Made by a program: the position numbers and the translations under genes
Notes under the pieces: generated by a model
The model's input: only the letters and a program-made list of their open reading frames with translations
Databases searched by the model: none
Told to the model about the DNA's origin: nothing
From: Chlorops oryzae
Taxonomy: Eukaryota > Arthropoda > Insecta > Diptera > Chloropidae
Length of the DNA: 64,000 bases
NCBI GenBank assembly: GCA_020466095.1
Contig: CM035809.1
Location: forward strand, 18,950,430 to 19,014,429
Reading direction: 5' to 3'
Shown: positions 1 through 12,383 of the stretch, one piece after another
How positions within the stretch are numbered: the stretch's first letter is position 1
Layout: each line of letters starts with the position of its first letter

Positions 1-1
1 T

Positions 2-170
2 AATAATACACCACGCCATTCGCCCGATATTGCCAATTATGAAGATCTCGAATCGGGCGAGACGAGCGTACTGCATACGGACGATTTCAGTTTGGAAAGG
101 TACAATAATACGAGGAAGCCCATCATGGATAATAAATATCTGACGATGACGGGTAAGTGAGGAGAGAGAT

Positions 171-207
<37 letters not shown>

Positions 208-222
208 TAAAGAGAGAGAAAA

Positions 223-257
<35 letters not shown>

Positions 258-1041
258 TAAAGAGAGAGAGATAAAGAGAGAGAGATAAAGAGAGAGAGAG
301 AGATAAAGAGATAGAGAGATAAAGAGAAAGAGAGAGAGATAAAGAGAGAGAGAGAGAGAGAGAGAGAGCTATATGGTATATAGTATATACTATATACTAA
401 CATATATGATACCTACATATGATATATCCCGGTATATCGGATCTGTTTTCTTTTCCTAAGGTACAATAAAACGTGGTCGCAAAAAAGGACAGAATCTGGA
501 TCTTCAGGTGAACATTAGTCGCGAAGAGCTGGAACAGATCCATGCCGCAGCAATGGCCATGGAGGTTAAGAAGAAGAAAAATCTTTGTTGCTCATGCCGA
601 TGGAATACGGGTCTTCATATATTCCTGCTATCGCTGATCTGCCTGCCGTTCGTAACGCTGATCTCGAGCATCTATTCGTTTTATATTGGCACCTTGACAT
701 GGTATAACATGTTCAATTTTTTCAACGAAGAGAAATCGTACGTCTATAAGTTCTTGATGTGCCCCATTTTGATATTGGCCTATCCGGTTGGTATTTTAGC
801 TTGTACCTTCGGTTTAGGCTTTTATGCCGGCTTTGTTCAATTGAGCCTACAGTTTAATAGCTGGATAAATGAGATCGCTGATATCGAGAAGGGATTTTAT
901 GGCTGGCTTTGTGCATTTCTACATTTATCCGATTGTAGTCCGTATGAGGTGGTTATATTAACGGATATTCAGCTACCAGCTCATAGGGAGCCGCCACGAT
1001 TACATGTGAATAATAATTCGACAGAAGAGCTCACCTTGTAA
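2..1041 (+). CDS. TMEM169: TMEM169-family transmembrane protein, 3' part (two exons)
   Basis: Two coding exons are visible: 2-152 and 461-1041, joined in phase across a GT-AG intron (donor gtaagt at 153). The 5' end lies left of the window, so the start is missing. The join gives the segment YLTMTGTIKRGRKKGQ, which matches the conserved core of vertebrate TMEM169 as I know it. Two hydrophobic membrane segments follow (around LICLPFVTLISSIYSFYIG and LILAYPVGILACTFGLGFYA), then the conserved motif EKGFYGWLC and a short cytosolic tail with DCSPYEVV. The family is a poorly characterised two-pass membrane protein; no enzymatic motif is seen. The intron holds a long GA-rich microsatellite. Family assignment is firm; function is unknown. 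Confidence 0.88.
160..368. repeat. GA/GATA microsatellite in TMEM169 intron
   Basis: About 210 bp of imperfect (GA)n interspersed with GATA and GATAAA units, entirely inside the intron between the two TMEM169 exons. It begins a few bases after the donor site and is followed by an AT-rich stretch leading to the acceptor. Confidence 0.95.
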
Positions 1042-1257
1042 AGCGGTCCGTCGGTCGGTTTTTTTTTTTTTTTTGTATGGGAAAAAAAGCGCCGTTCTAA
1101 ACTTTTTCGAAAAGTGAAACAGAGATATGTATGGATGTATGTATGTATGGTTGTATGTAGGTGTGTAAATGCAGGAAATAGGGAAACGGTACATAAATTT
1201 TAAGTGTCAATCAGTCGATAATCCTCGGTGGTTTCCCTGTTTAATGTTTGTGATAGT

Positions 1258-1500
1258 CAGGTCTCGGATTTTGTTGACTTTTATAAATTTAAAGCATACT
1301 TTATGGAGCTAAAATTTTTCTTACCAACATTTTGCGAACCATTTTGGCAAAGTTGAACTTCAAACCGCCTTTCTAACTTCAAAAAGTTTCATAATGAAGT
1401 TAGAAATCGATTTGAATCTTAACTTTATGTAAGTTGAACAAAATTTTTACTCCATAAAGTATACTATAAATTTATGAAAGTCAACAAAATCCGAGCCCTG
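1258..1500. mobile_element. hAT-type MITE, family A, copy 1
   Basis: A 243-bp element starting CAGGTCTCGG and ending CCGAGCCCTG, with long imperfect terminal inverted repeats (the arms pair for well over 50 bp). It is flanked by a perfect 8-bp target duplication GTGATAGT (1250-1257 and 1501-1508). CAGG termini with 8-bp duplications are the hAT superfamily signature. It has no coding capacity. Related copies lie at 12384, 54145, 58076 and 59591. Confidence 0.88.
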
Positions 1501-1678
1501 GTGATAGTCAAAAGAATAAAGCTGACCATGTGAAAGCTTGAGATAAATTTTGAATAATTTCATTATTAATTTCTGAGTTAATTTTTTTTTTGTGGACCTA
1601 TGTGTTATATTCAGTGGCGTAGCGCAAGTCTGAAAATTCTACAGGGGAGGAAAATTTGCACAAAAAATAATTGAAATA

Positions 1679-1773
1679 CAGTGTCCTCTCTCCTTGCGGA
1701 CACTTCTCTTAAGCGGACATATTTTCCGATCCCGCAGGTGTCCGCTTAAGAGAGAGGGAGAGAGAGGACGCTG
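1679..1773. mobile_element. Palindromic MITE flanked by TA (Tc1/mariner type)
   Basis: A 95-bp near-palindrome. The left arm reads CAGTGTCCTCTCTC and the right arm pairs with it as GAGAGAGGACGCTG; the inner halves contain GCGGACA / TGTCCGC. A TA dinucleotide sits on each side (1677-1678 and 1774-1775), as expected for Tc1/mariner-mobilised elements. No coding capacity. Confidence 0.75.
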
Positions 1774-2706
1774 TATTTGAACCATTTGAAGTTGAACCGA
1801 TTGAAAAGAGTACCGAATTTTTCTGGCACGAATTCAGGGAGTCCCCTTTCTATAAATGACTATTTCGTAGCGACTCTGCTGTAAACACTGTCTATTCTGA
1901 CTTGGGAGAATTCACAAATCGTAAGGAAATACTACCGAAAATGATATCAAGAATCGATTAAAAGGTTACCAGCTTTAAAAAAAAACATTAATTTTCGATC
2001 ACATATTGTTTTGCGACTAGAAACATGTTAGGTGAAGGAGTTCGTTGAGAAAATATTATTCAGGAATTTCTGAAGTTGAAATAAATATCAAAAATTTTTT
2101 TTGAAAAGAATGCCAAATATTTGTCTAATGTTGCTCACATATAAGCCGATTTTTGAAATACATTATAGATTGCAATATAAAAGAAATATATTATACACAA
2201 ATACTTATACACTATAGCTCTTGAATATGTGTTGGTATTAAGAAAAATTAATTAGCTAATTCTATATATCAAACAAGGGTAATTGATTCCTTACGTAATT
2301 AATGAGTGCATTTAAGTAACAGCATTTAAGATATTTTTTTTTTCCTTTTTGTGGCATTTAATATATATTATATACATTTATTTTATTTGAAAAAAAAAAC
2401 ATGAAATTATAAGAAAATCGTTAAAAAGATATAATAATGTAAGAGCCGATATATATATATAAGTATAAGCACATAAATATTATGTAGCAGTCATTAAGAT
2501 AGTTACAGCATTTTTAAGATCTTTTTAAAGTTCACTAAAAATATAAACTGCAATTAAAGTTCAATAGTTTCAAAACTGTAAATGAAATGTATACTATAAA
2601 TATGAAAGTACATTTTTAAATATGTAATGGAATAAAAATCAAATCGAAAATTGTATATATACACACATATATAAAAATAATTTTAAGGTTAAAGCGTTTC
2701 AATATT

Positions 2707-2936
2707 TATTAATTATTCATTAGGTTAGGTTCGCGGTAAGTATGGCCGCCATCAAGGGTGGCACACTTAGGAACCAAATGGGCCCATTGTGATACCACGT
2801 TTAATGGGAAAACAAAGCAAATCAGAAATAGAAAAAACAACACAAACATCCACGACCTCAGCTGGGAGTCGAACCCAAGGCCTCTCGCTTCGTAAATTGT
2901 CAACTCAACCAAATACGGCACAGAGGCCGACATAAA
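2707..2936 (-). mobile_element. tRNA-derived SINE-like element
   Basis: Read on the minus strand, the head (about 2936 to 2860) contains an A-box-like TGGTTGAGTTGA and a clear B-box GGTTCGACTCC, the two internal RNA polymerase III promoter boxes of a tRNA. The downstream body runs to about 2707. The order of boxes followed by a non-tRNA body fits a SINE rather than a functional tRNA, since no cloverleaf closes. I cannot name the family. Confidence 0.6.
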
Positions 2937-3117
2937 AATAGGTAAGAATTTTTATATATTTTTAATTTCCCTGATCTGGTAAATCATCCCTTCTTTTTTA
3001 TATTCTTCCAACATTTTTCCTTATACTTCCAATTAAATGGTTTTTGAAGGGTCTGTGATAAATTTTTTTTTATCCTTTCCTATCCCTTTATTGAGCTCAG
3101 TTATTTATAGTTGTAAC

Positions 3118-3480
3118 CCCCTTTTTATACCCAGCGTAAGCAGGGTAAATTAGTTTTATGCGAATCTTGTAACAGCCAGAACTAAGCTCCGTAGATATAG
3201 ACATATATATATATTCTTGATCAGGATCAAAACTGAATCGATTTAAACATGTCCGTCTGTCCGTCCGTATGTGGTCGGATCTCCTCCGAAACGGCGGGAC
3301 CAACCAAGTCGAAATTTGGCACACAGGTATATCAGGATCCGAGTATTATCCTAAGTATTTCAAAGTCGGGCTTGACCGACTTTAGCTTTCTTATTTGTTT
3401 TATTAATGGTTTTATTCAAAGACCATCTGTCCAAAAGGGACCACAAGTCGAAGAACCTTTAACTTTTACTGCATTTGGTT
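3118..3480. repeat. Interspersed repeat carrying the GTCCGTCTGTCCGTCC block
   Basis: Begins near the motif TATACCCAGCGTAAGCAGGG and contains the pyrimidine-rich GTCCGTCTGTCCGTCC block also present in the ~800-bp repeats at 15595 and 43157. Outer sequences differ, so this is a relative or a separate family sharing an internal module. ORFs through it are accidental. Confidence 0.5.
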
Positions 3481-4305
3481 AAATGTTAATTCGGTGTACG
3501 TTTGTATGTACCGGGAGAATACTAGTATTTTCCTTCAAACAGCCAAAAATATGTAATGAAATGACTTCCGGAGGGGAAGTACTTGGGACCGGTGGTTATT
3601 TTTCTTCATACTTTCGAGAAGAGGAACCCCATATCAAGAGCTTACCAAATCGATGCCCTTCGTGGAAGTCTGCTTCCTTTGAGCCTCTTTTGTAAGGACC
3701 TGATTGAGGTGTTTTATACACTATTATCCTCGCTTAATTGAATTTCTAAAATTGATTATTATAGCGTTCAAAGAATATTAATCCAAACGAAAATGGCTTT
3801 GAACTTTCGACGAAATATGAAGAATTTAATAATCCTAATCGGCCTGATTATGTATTCCAACGGATCGAATCTGTTCGATTTTCACAATTTTATGAATGAA
3901 AAAACTATTTTTATATATTTATTTAAAGAAAAAAAAAACTGCCTCCCCTTAAACTCAGAACTCATCAAACTATAAAAAAAAATCTACTCCGAGTCGCCGA
4001 AATTTGATAAATACAAATTAAATTGCTACAGGGGACACGTCAATGTCAAGGTTTTTTGTTTTTAGTTAAGAATCTGAGGAAACAAATTCTCTAATCTATT
4101 TTTATTTCGTGCAATATTCTTATCTCTGTAGCTAACTTGGCGTAAAAAAATACTAGATCTACATAGTAGCATAATAATAATTTAATAGAAAAAATACACT
4201 GGACTTCTAGCTGAACTACAAACAAAAATTTTATTTAGGGAAGTACAATTTTTTATTTTTAGAATTATTCAATGAACTTAATTTGATTACAATTAAATGA
4301 ATGAC

Positions 4306-4480
4306 ATATGGCCTTGGGATAGCGTAGAGGATGCGTGCTATGCTCTTGATCCCAGGGTCCGAGGTTAGATTCCCGGCACAGGCGAAATGGAGTGCAATGT
4401 TCCAAGCCTAGCTCTGGTTTTTTTTTAAATCGCCACCTAAGTGGCAGCCACTCCAACATACAGTCATACAAACATACATA
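4306..4480 (+). mobile_element. tRNA-derived SINE with CATA tail
   Basis: A tRNA-like head starts GCCTTGGGATAGCGTAGAGG and carries a B-box-like GGTTAGATTCC near 4363, followed by a non-tRNA body and a short CATACATACATA tail near 4472. Pol III boxes plus a simple-repeat tail are typical of a SINE. The anticodon arm does not form a convincing tRNA. Confidence 0.6.
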
Positions 4481-5646
4481 CATAATGAATGACATGTCAA
4501 AATAGCATAAAAATTTTGAGCTGACAAGTTTAAGTCTCAAAGCGACGTAACGCATAAAAATTCGAATGCAACCCTGTACACAGTTGATACTCTTTGATTA
4601 CGAGAGTTTGAGCTATAAAACTTGCAATCAATTTGTTATCTTAAAAAAAAAATTGTTACAATATTTTTTTGTTAAACGAATTTGTTAACCAGTGTTGCAG
4701 GAATTATAAAAAATCTGTTATTTTTTATTGCCTCAAAGTAAATATTTTCTTAACTTTTATGCGAGACAAAAAACATTATTACAATCATCATATTCAAGCA
4801 ACTCCCATTGACGATATTAAAAAAAAGGAAGCATTTATTTGCTATAACTAAAAGCTAATTACAGTTATCAAACATTATTTAAATATAAAATCCAATATTG
4901 TTTCTATCTCTCATAGCGTCTTATCTCTACGCTTTTGATTAGTTAAACTGAAAGAATTTCATTTTTGTTTTCAATTGACGTAAGTGACAGCTGTTAAATA
5001 AATGGACGAACAGATAAACACCCTTGAATAATAAAAAAAAATTAAAAATTCGGCTGAGAAGTTTTTGAATGACCTCTATGTTTCGATGCTTTATTTCGTT
5101 CTTTCAATTTATGTAAAGAGTCACTGACCTATGGCTAAAATATATAATATTGAAGACCACTATTTGCCGGTGTATTAAATCACCAGCTGGTGGCATTTTC
5201 TTATACAAAATTTAAATCATCGTGAAATTTAAGAATTGTTTATGCGTTCGTACTTTCAAGTTGTTTGTTTTCATTAACGTGAAAAACAAAACAACAATAA
5301 TTTTTGAGCATATGTAAACAAGTCTGTGCCAATTCATTCGAGTGCTCAGACACCTACATAAACTAATAGAGATACACTCAAAAAGAAGGGCGGGAGCGAT
5401 GTTATATATGCACGTGTGATATAGTTGAGTAGGTCATAACAGATTAGGTTGTACGCTATACTGAAAAAGAATTAAACATTTTTATTGTAATCTCTCTTCC
5501 AGGCTCTTTCGAAGGATCTATTGCATGAACTTTTCTACATGACTTCCACATGAAATTTTTTAATACAAGTAGCAAAGAAGCCGACAAAATTCCAAATAAA
5601 AAAGTCGAAAGGGAAAAAACGCTAGTCTTTAGACTTCTATTTATAT

Positions 5647-5680
<34 letters not shown>

Positions 5681-6514
5681 CATAAATTCACGGGCTAAAA
5701 GGAAGCTTATCCCATGGTTATACTCTCTTTAATATGAAAAATCAGAACACCATTTCAAGTGACGAAACCGACTTAATACACAATTTATAGCGTATTGGGT
5801 ATTTTTTCTTGCACAAAAGTTTCACAGCATTTCCTAATGGAATGTGCGATAATAATGAAAGCACTAAGACTATTAGCAGTACAACTACTTGAAAATAGTC
5901 CAGAAATTATTTAAATAAGAAGTAACAGTGGTGGAGGTAAAACTCAGCCACGTCCCACGGACAGGTATATGTATTCAAAAAACCTCATGTGTTTTCGTTT
6001 TCAAATTTTATTTTTAGAAAAATATGGTCTTCAACGAATTTATCTTGGTCTACAAATCCAAAATGGAATGTTACAATTTCTCTCTCGATATATTTTCAAA
6101 ATAAATAGATCAATAAGGGGTTTTTAAACTGAGTAAATAGCTATACTGCACGATGCATACATGGAGCGAATAATGAATCGAGAAAAAGCTTCTCGCTAGC
6201 AATTCTTCTTCTTTAATATACCAAAAGTATATTCAACTGTGTTTTTAAGAACCTCATTTATATTTTTCTTTCAAAAAATTCTAATTGATTACTCTTGATA
6301 GACGAGGGCATCTACAAAGTTTCAAATTTGTTACAACCCTTGTATCGAACTGATCACACCACCATTTAGCGTAGTAGCTTTGAATCTAAATAATGCTCTT
6401 ATTGAATAAAAACGGCACGGAAATGAATTTAGTTGCTTTTCCGTGCTTGCAGTGAGAGTTTGTGTTCTGTGCGCAGCGATTAGTTCAATTAAAGCGTTTT
6501 GAGGAAACCACATA
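4481..6514. other. Gene-free stretch upstream of Sodh
   Basis: AT-rich sequence with no ORF above background and no recognisable splice-linked exons. It holds a pure (CT)n tract of about 30 bp at 5650-5679. The Sodh promoter must lie in its right part or further upstream, but I see no convincing TATA box. Confidence 0.5.
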
Positions 6515-9500
6515 ATGGCAAAGGATAATCTAACAGCTGTTCTTTATGGTATTGAGGACCTGCGTTTGGTGAGTCACATATTATATATACATATATATAT
6601 AAATAGTTCATCGACCTACGCAGCTTGATTGACGCTCTGACACGTGGGACGTTAAGTTAATGGTGTGATTATTAGTACGGATTAATAAAAGTTCGTCTTT
6701 GACCTTGAATTGGGTGCTTCTAATTTATTCGCACTTACAATTGTGGTGGGGGGTGCAGCAGTACAGCTGGATTTTCTTTCTATTTTACTGAATAGAAAAT
6801 TGTTAACAATTATTTTTACTATTTTTGTGTTTTTTGTTTGTTTTTTCTTTTATTTTTTATTTTAATTGGGTAAAAATTGACGCTTAAAAAAATGTTAGAT
6901 AACTTAAAAATTTTCATTTTTAAGAGCTTTGAGTTGCTAGCAAGCATTTGGAGTCCGAAATAAATCATTTATAATTAATAATTCGAAATATGAACCCGAA
7001 AATTTGAGCTCATTAAAGAGTCCGAACACATTCATGTTACTCTTGTTGCGAGGATCTATTTACAGTAGTCAGATCTTATACATATACCGAACAATCCTCC
7101 CTGCAGTAATATGGACTGACCCAAGTGTAGCCTTCGGTCAGTCTTTCATGTTACCAGTACTAGTCCCCTCATAATTCCACTTCTAATGTATTCAACTGAG
7201 CTTGTTTGTGCCACAAAGGTCAATTGGTCGTCGGACCAAATAATGGGGCAATGGGAAATCGTTTAAAAGATGAGAAGAAAAAACCAACGTACCTTTCGAA
7301 TTGCGCTGCGATGCTGACTTCGGATGATGTTGAGGGAGCTGTCGAACTGTTTCCGGGATGATGTTCGATGATTCTAATCGTTGGAAAAACGAACGTTCGC
7401 CCGCGACGACGACTAGCAAAACGAACCGAAATAGTTCAAAAAAACCGGGTGGAAACTACACCTATTTAACAGGATGCTGTTCACTTATAAAACGGACGAA
7501 GAGAATTCGCGCGACGCGATCGACTGCTGGAAACTTAAATCCTTGAGCACCTAGTGTTGCTAATAAGCATTACGGGAAAAAATCCCGAGCAGCTGAGCTT
7601 TAAGGTCGCTGTCAGGGTTTCGTTGCGTAGTTTGCGAATTTCTAAAACTGAAAAAAAACGTGTTCCCACTTCTAACGCAATTTTTTTTATAGCATTTTTG
7701 GTTAAATTTTGCACAATAAAAAGTTAGTGGTGGGTTACCTTACTCATATTAGAGATGGTATCGATACTAATTTCATAAGAATATCGACTTCGATTTTTTT
7801 AATTTTCGCCTATGAGAGCGACCCTGTGCATGGTTGCAGGCAAAAATGAACGTGTAAGAGCCGCTAACGAGATAGGTTGCCATTGTTCCCTAAACTATGA
7901 AGGTGTAGAAAATTTCTCTTTTCAAAATTGGCAAAAACGAACCCCTGAACCTTTACAAAAAAGTTCGGTTTTCGGTTCGGTTCAAACATTTGTTGAAAAA
8001 CTTCGATTCGGTTAATGATTCGGTTTATCAGCAGATAAAAGCGGTTTTCCGGTTAAAAGCCGGTTCACGTCCCTGGCAAAAACGAGAGAGACTAGTTCTC
8101 AAAACGGCTGACCGTAGATCAGTTTTTGGGTCAATTGTCGTAATTTTGTCTGGTTTTAGGATAGTCAAATAAGGAAAATAAAAAACCAATTTCTTATATA
8201 TATTCTAAGTTGATGAAAGGGTCATTTACAGACTACCCTTATACCAATCCGTTTATTACCGACCGCCGGCTAGCAGAATACGATGGAGCAAACTGCCATA
8301 ATATAACCGGTAGGATTTGGACCGGTCGAAGGCCAGTCCTTCTTAGCGAAGTGGCCGGCTCATTACTGCAGGACTGTATAAGAGCCATATATGCGCTCGT
8401 ATCTGAATCTTTTTCCTTATAAGATTCGGACTCACATTACTGAGTCCCATTTCTGATAAAAAATTTCGGAGTCAAATTTCTAAGCCTCATAATTTCGATA
8501 TATGTATGTATTTTTGACTTTTTCTTTGAGCTTCATATGTTGAATAAATTTCGGACCAAACTGGGACTAATTATTTCTGACCTGAACAATCCGAATTTTT
8601 ACTGGGTATTAAATAAACCCAGTAAAAGGTCAAAGATGATTATGAATATTATTTTTAGATTTATTTTAAACTTGATCTTCATGATTTCGTTTCAGGAACA
8701 ACGGCCAATTCCAGAAATCAAAGATGATGGTAAGCGCCCGATTAGGGGCAAAACTATGATCCTCTAAAGCCTCATTGCTAAATTATCTTAAATGTGACCT
8801 TTTCCGTTTCAGAGGTACTTCTTGCAATGGACTGCGTTGGAATTTGTGGTTCCGATGTTCATTATTTGGTAAATGGACGAATTGGAGATTTTATTGTTAA
8901 CGATCCAATGGTTATTGGACACGAAGCCTCGGGTAAATAAATAATCATTTTTATGCTCTATACGATCAGATGGCCATTTTGTGTGATATTTCAAGGCATC
9001 GTTGCAAAGTTGGGTGGAAAAGTGAAAAATCTTAAAGTCGGTGATCGCGTTGCCATTGAACCTGGTGTACCATGTCGATACTGTGACTTTTGCAAGGGTG
9101 GTCAATATAATCTATGTCCAGACATTTTCTTTTGTGCAACACCACCGCACGATGGGAATTTGACACGCTACTACAAGCATGCTGCGGACTTCTGTTTCAA
9201 GCTACCCGATCACGTTACAATGGAAGAGGGTGCGCTGCTCGAGCCACTTTCAGTTGGTGTCCATGCATGTCGACGGGCCGGTGTCGGTCTCGGATCGGAG
9301 GTTCTAATTCTCGGCAGTGGACCCATCGGTTTGGTTACATTATTAACTGCCCAATCGATGGGGGCATCGAAAATTCTGGTAACCGATTTGGTACAGGAAA
9401 GATTGGATGTCGCGAAAGAGCTTGGCGCAACGCATACGCTACTGATGACGCGTAATGATTCCGCCGAGGTTGTAGCAAAGAAAATCGAAGAAGTTATGGG

Positions 9501-10539
9501 CCGTCAACCGGAAAAGACAATCGAATGCTGTGGTGCTGAATCGACGTCTCGTGTGGCCATTTTGGTAAGATTAATTTTTTTTTTTTTCGATAAAATTATT
9601 TAGAGTTTGGAGTGTTTGATGTACTTTTTGCGATTCTCCGTATAGGCGACACGATCGGGTGGTTGTGTGGTTATCGTTGGAATGGGTGCTCCCGAAACGA
9701 AAGTACCTCTGATCAATGCGTTATCGCGCGAGATTGATATTAGAGGAGTCTTCCGTTATTGCAATGAGTAAGTAAATATGTGAAATTTCAAGAGGATATT
9801 TAATTTGATTTTATTTAGCTTAATTTAATTTAATTTAATTTAATTTAATTTAATTTAATTTAATTTAATTTAATTTATTTAATTTAATTTAATTTAATTT
9901 AATTTAATTTAATTTAATTTAATTTAATTTAATTTAATTTAATTTAATTTAATTTAATTTAATTTAATTTAATTTAATTTAATTTAATTTAATTTATTAT
10001 TTAATTTAATTTAATTTAATTTAATTTAATTTAATTTAATTTAATTTAATTTAATTTAATTTAATTTAATTTAATTTAATTTAATTTAATTTAATTTAAT
10101 TTAATTTAATTTAATTTAATTTAATTTAATTTAATTTAATTTAATTTAATTTAATTTAATTTAATTTAATTTAATTTAATTTAATTTAATTTAATTTAAT
10201 TTAATTTAATTTAATTTTAATTTAATTTAATTTAATTTAATTTAATTTAATTTAATTTAATTTAATTTAATTTAATTTAATTTAATTTAATTTAATTTAA
10301 TTTAATTTAATTTAATTTAATTTAATTAATTTTTTTTTTCTCTCCCATTTAGCTATGCGGCAGCTCTCGCTCTGGTCGCATCTGGAAAAGTTAACGTTAA
10401 ACGGCTTGTGACACATCATTACAATATCGAGGACACGGCGAAGGCATTTGACACATCAAGACATGGACGTGATGGTGCGATAAAGGTTATGATACATGTC
10501 CAACCGAAGGACAATAATAACAAATTTAAAAAATTTTAA
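6515..10539 (+). CDS. Sodh: Sorbitol dehydrogenase (L-iditol 2-dehydrogenase)
   Basis: Zinc-dependent medium-chain dehydrogenase that oxidises sorbitol to fructose with NAD+ in the polyol pathway, in the cytosol. Six exons: 6515-6568, 8696-8729, 8813-8932, 8996-9564, 9646-9767 and 10353-10539, total 1086 nt, 361 aa, matching the usual ~360. The start gives [18 protein letters not shown], nearly identical to Drosophila Sodh. Catalytic zinc ligands Cys41 (ICGSD), His66 and Glu67 (GHE) are present. The structural zinc lobe has Cys96, 99, 102 and 110, and the Rossmann nucleotide motif is GSGPIGLV. The C-terminus IKVMIHVQP is conserved. Intron 1 is over 2 kb and contains a 137-bp hAT MITE; intron 5 is filled by a TTTAA tract. 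No frameshift or missing key residue. Confidence 0.96.
7939..8075. mobile_element. 137-bp hAT-like MITE in Sodh intron 1
   Basis: Flanked by a perfect 8-bp duplication GCAAAAAC (7931-7938 and 8076-8083). The right end reads GGTTCACGTCCCTG, a typical hAT terminus on the other strand. The left end is a diverged counterpart ending in TGAACC. The interior consists of CGGTTTTCGGTTCGG-type repeats. The region 7190-7560 upstream in the same intron is GC-richer than its surroundings but has no gene that I can support. Confidence 0.75.
9818..10330. repeat. TTTAA pentanucleotide tract, about 100 units
   Basis: Roughly 510 bp of almost uninterrupted (TTTAA)n occupying most of Sodh intron 5. I see only a few interruptions, near 9872, 9992 and 10213. 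The tract ends about 20 bp before the splice acceptor at 10352, so its 3' end doubles as the polypyrimidine/branch region. Confidence 0.97.
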
Positions 10540-10663
10540 TATAAATATATATTTTTTAATTGTTTTGTTCCAATAATTCGTTGCTTTTCATGAGGATGGA
10601 CCTCAATAAGCTTGAAAAAAACTGAACGATTATATTTCAGATATATTTTAAAATTTTTATTCT

Positions 10664-10760
10664 TAAAGTGGCGTAGTGGACAGCGTCCGCGCCTAAAAGT
10701 CCGAAAATTGCAGATTCCGATTCCACGCTAAGGCAAAATTTATTGTAAAAAAAAATAATT
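10664..10760 (+). mobile_element. tRNA-derived SINE fragment
   Basis: Contains an excellent A-box-like TGGCGTAGTGGACAGCG and a degenerate B-box region (GATTCCGATTCC), followed by an A-rich tail. It lies about 130 bp past the Sodh stop codon. The remaining sequence to 11355 holds no gene that I can recognise. Confidence 0.5.
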
Positions 10761-11355
10761 TATAAAAATTTTCAAAATATACAAAGAGAAAACACGAAGA
10801 CAGTTTCAAATGATTTAGGATGAATGGAGCATATGTGCATCTCTCAAAAGCATCGCACCCACTAGGACGACAAAGTCTTTGAGGAAGTCACTTTCAGCTT
10901 TTCTACAAATTTCATACAAAATGCCATGCATACCGGCTCCAAAGTCACCCTGACGTCATCGATACTTTCAGGGTGACAGTTTCTGCTGCTGGCCGCAATT
11001 ACAATCGACTGCGCTTTTGATTGTAACTGGTTCCAAAGGATTGAATGTGTTGAACATTTGCTGGAATTGCTGCGCTATTGGAAACCAGACTTAAGCCAGA
11101 TTTCACCAAGCTATTTAAATGAAACTTAATGAAACTGGCCTAAGTCTGATTTCCAACATAAAATTAATAAGTAAATAAATAATTCGATCAAAAAAGCAGT
11201 CCTTGAATTTCAAAATCTTATTTTTTTTATAGTTTTTAAAAAATTTATTAAAATTATTATAAATTTTATGTGTGATATTAATTTAAGGAATATAATTTTT
11301 CCGGACGTCTAAATTTAAAAAAAAATATAACAAAATTAACGAGCTGCGGAAAACA

Positions 11356-12149
11356 ATGTCGTTGGCACAAAGTTTTTCCAATTTATGTTGTAAGGTTGAA
11401 AGCAAAAGCTCCGTTTTTTGTCTATCCAAAATTGCTAAATTTTGTGGAAATGGATATCGCAAACAGCAAAAGCAAGAACAAAATCCAACGCAAAATCCAC
11501 GCAACTTACATGGTGGACCGTGCTCAGAAAGACGAAACGTATCTAGAAATGCAGAAATTCTAAAAACTGAACCCAAAAGGGAATACAATAATTTTCAATT
11601 TCTATTCAAGAATAATTTTGGAGCACAAGCGAAAAAAGTTATCACCGAAAGTGCCAAGAAAATTGTTTCCTACGATAAGATAAATCTATTGAAAAAAAGT
11701 CCGCAATTGGAAATGGAAAATAATAAAAATGAAGAAATCGATCCGTTCTTAGAATATGGCGTATTTGAGAGCATGGAGGAGGATTGCCATCATCATCATA
11801 TCATGGTCGATCGAGCGAAATTGAAACGATTGAACAGCAGGAAGATGAGAGAAAATCATTACTGGATGAAGCTATCGCTGTACTTCATCATCCAATATTT
11901 TTACTTCCGACTGCTAGCACTGATTTGCTTTTAAGTGATATTCCTAACGATATGAGCTCCTATGAGAAGCCAAAGAAACATCTAATATCGGATCTAATCG
12001 AAAGCCGACCAAAGGTTCTTAGAAGTAAACCACCTAGATTTCTGATGAACGTTGGGTTTGCTCGACATAGCAAACCGAGAATGATTCGGAGTTTAAATGC
12101 TTTAATAACAAGAGCTGGAAACCACAGGGTTGAATTGGAACACATTTAA
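11356..12149 (+). CDS. Unrecognised protein-coding gene with internal frame break
   Basis: Two long ORFs overlap in different frames: 11356-11934 (192 codons, starting MSLAQSFSNLCCKVESK) and 11784-12149 (about 120 codons, ending GNHRVELEHI). Read together as one product they would give roughly 260 aa: a basic N-terminus, a Lys/Gln-rich middle, an acidic segment FLEYGVFESMEED, then a basic C-terminal region. The switch must occur around 11790-11830, next to a (CAT)n run, which suggests a one-base indel in the assembly or a real disruption; a spliced solution would need an intron of only about 35 bp. No domain or membrane segment is recognised. It could be a lineage-specific or testis-type gene, but function is unknown. 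Confidence 0.4.
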
Positions 12150-12383
12150 GTTGGAAATTAGAATGAATTTTATTGATATATCCTTGAAAGCTTAATTTAA
12201 TCAAATGAAAAAATTTATAGTCGTTTATATTCGTGTTTTTAATTCTTTGGTTGAGAGCAGGAAGAAGGGCTTGAAGAGCATCCGCATAGCTCGCAAAAAG
12301 CTTAGCTTATTATTGAAAATATTTCAAAAATTTATAAGCATACTTTTGGGTGTTGAATGCAAATATATTTTTGGTTTCATTGG

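Noticed and set aside
4306..4375. Possible functional tRNA gene
   Set aside because: Pol III boxes are present but a cloverleaf with a proper anticodon stem does not close, and a SINE-like body and tail follow.
7192..7560. GC-richer stretch with overlapping ORFs in Sodh intron 1, considered as an extra gene or alternative promoter
   Set aside because: Neither strand gives a recognisable protein or a splice-linked exon series; left as unassigned intron sequence.
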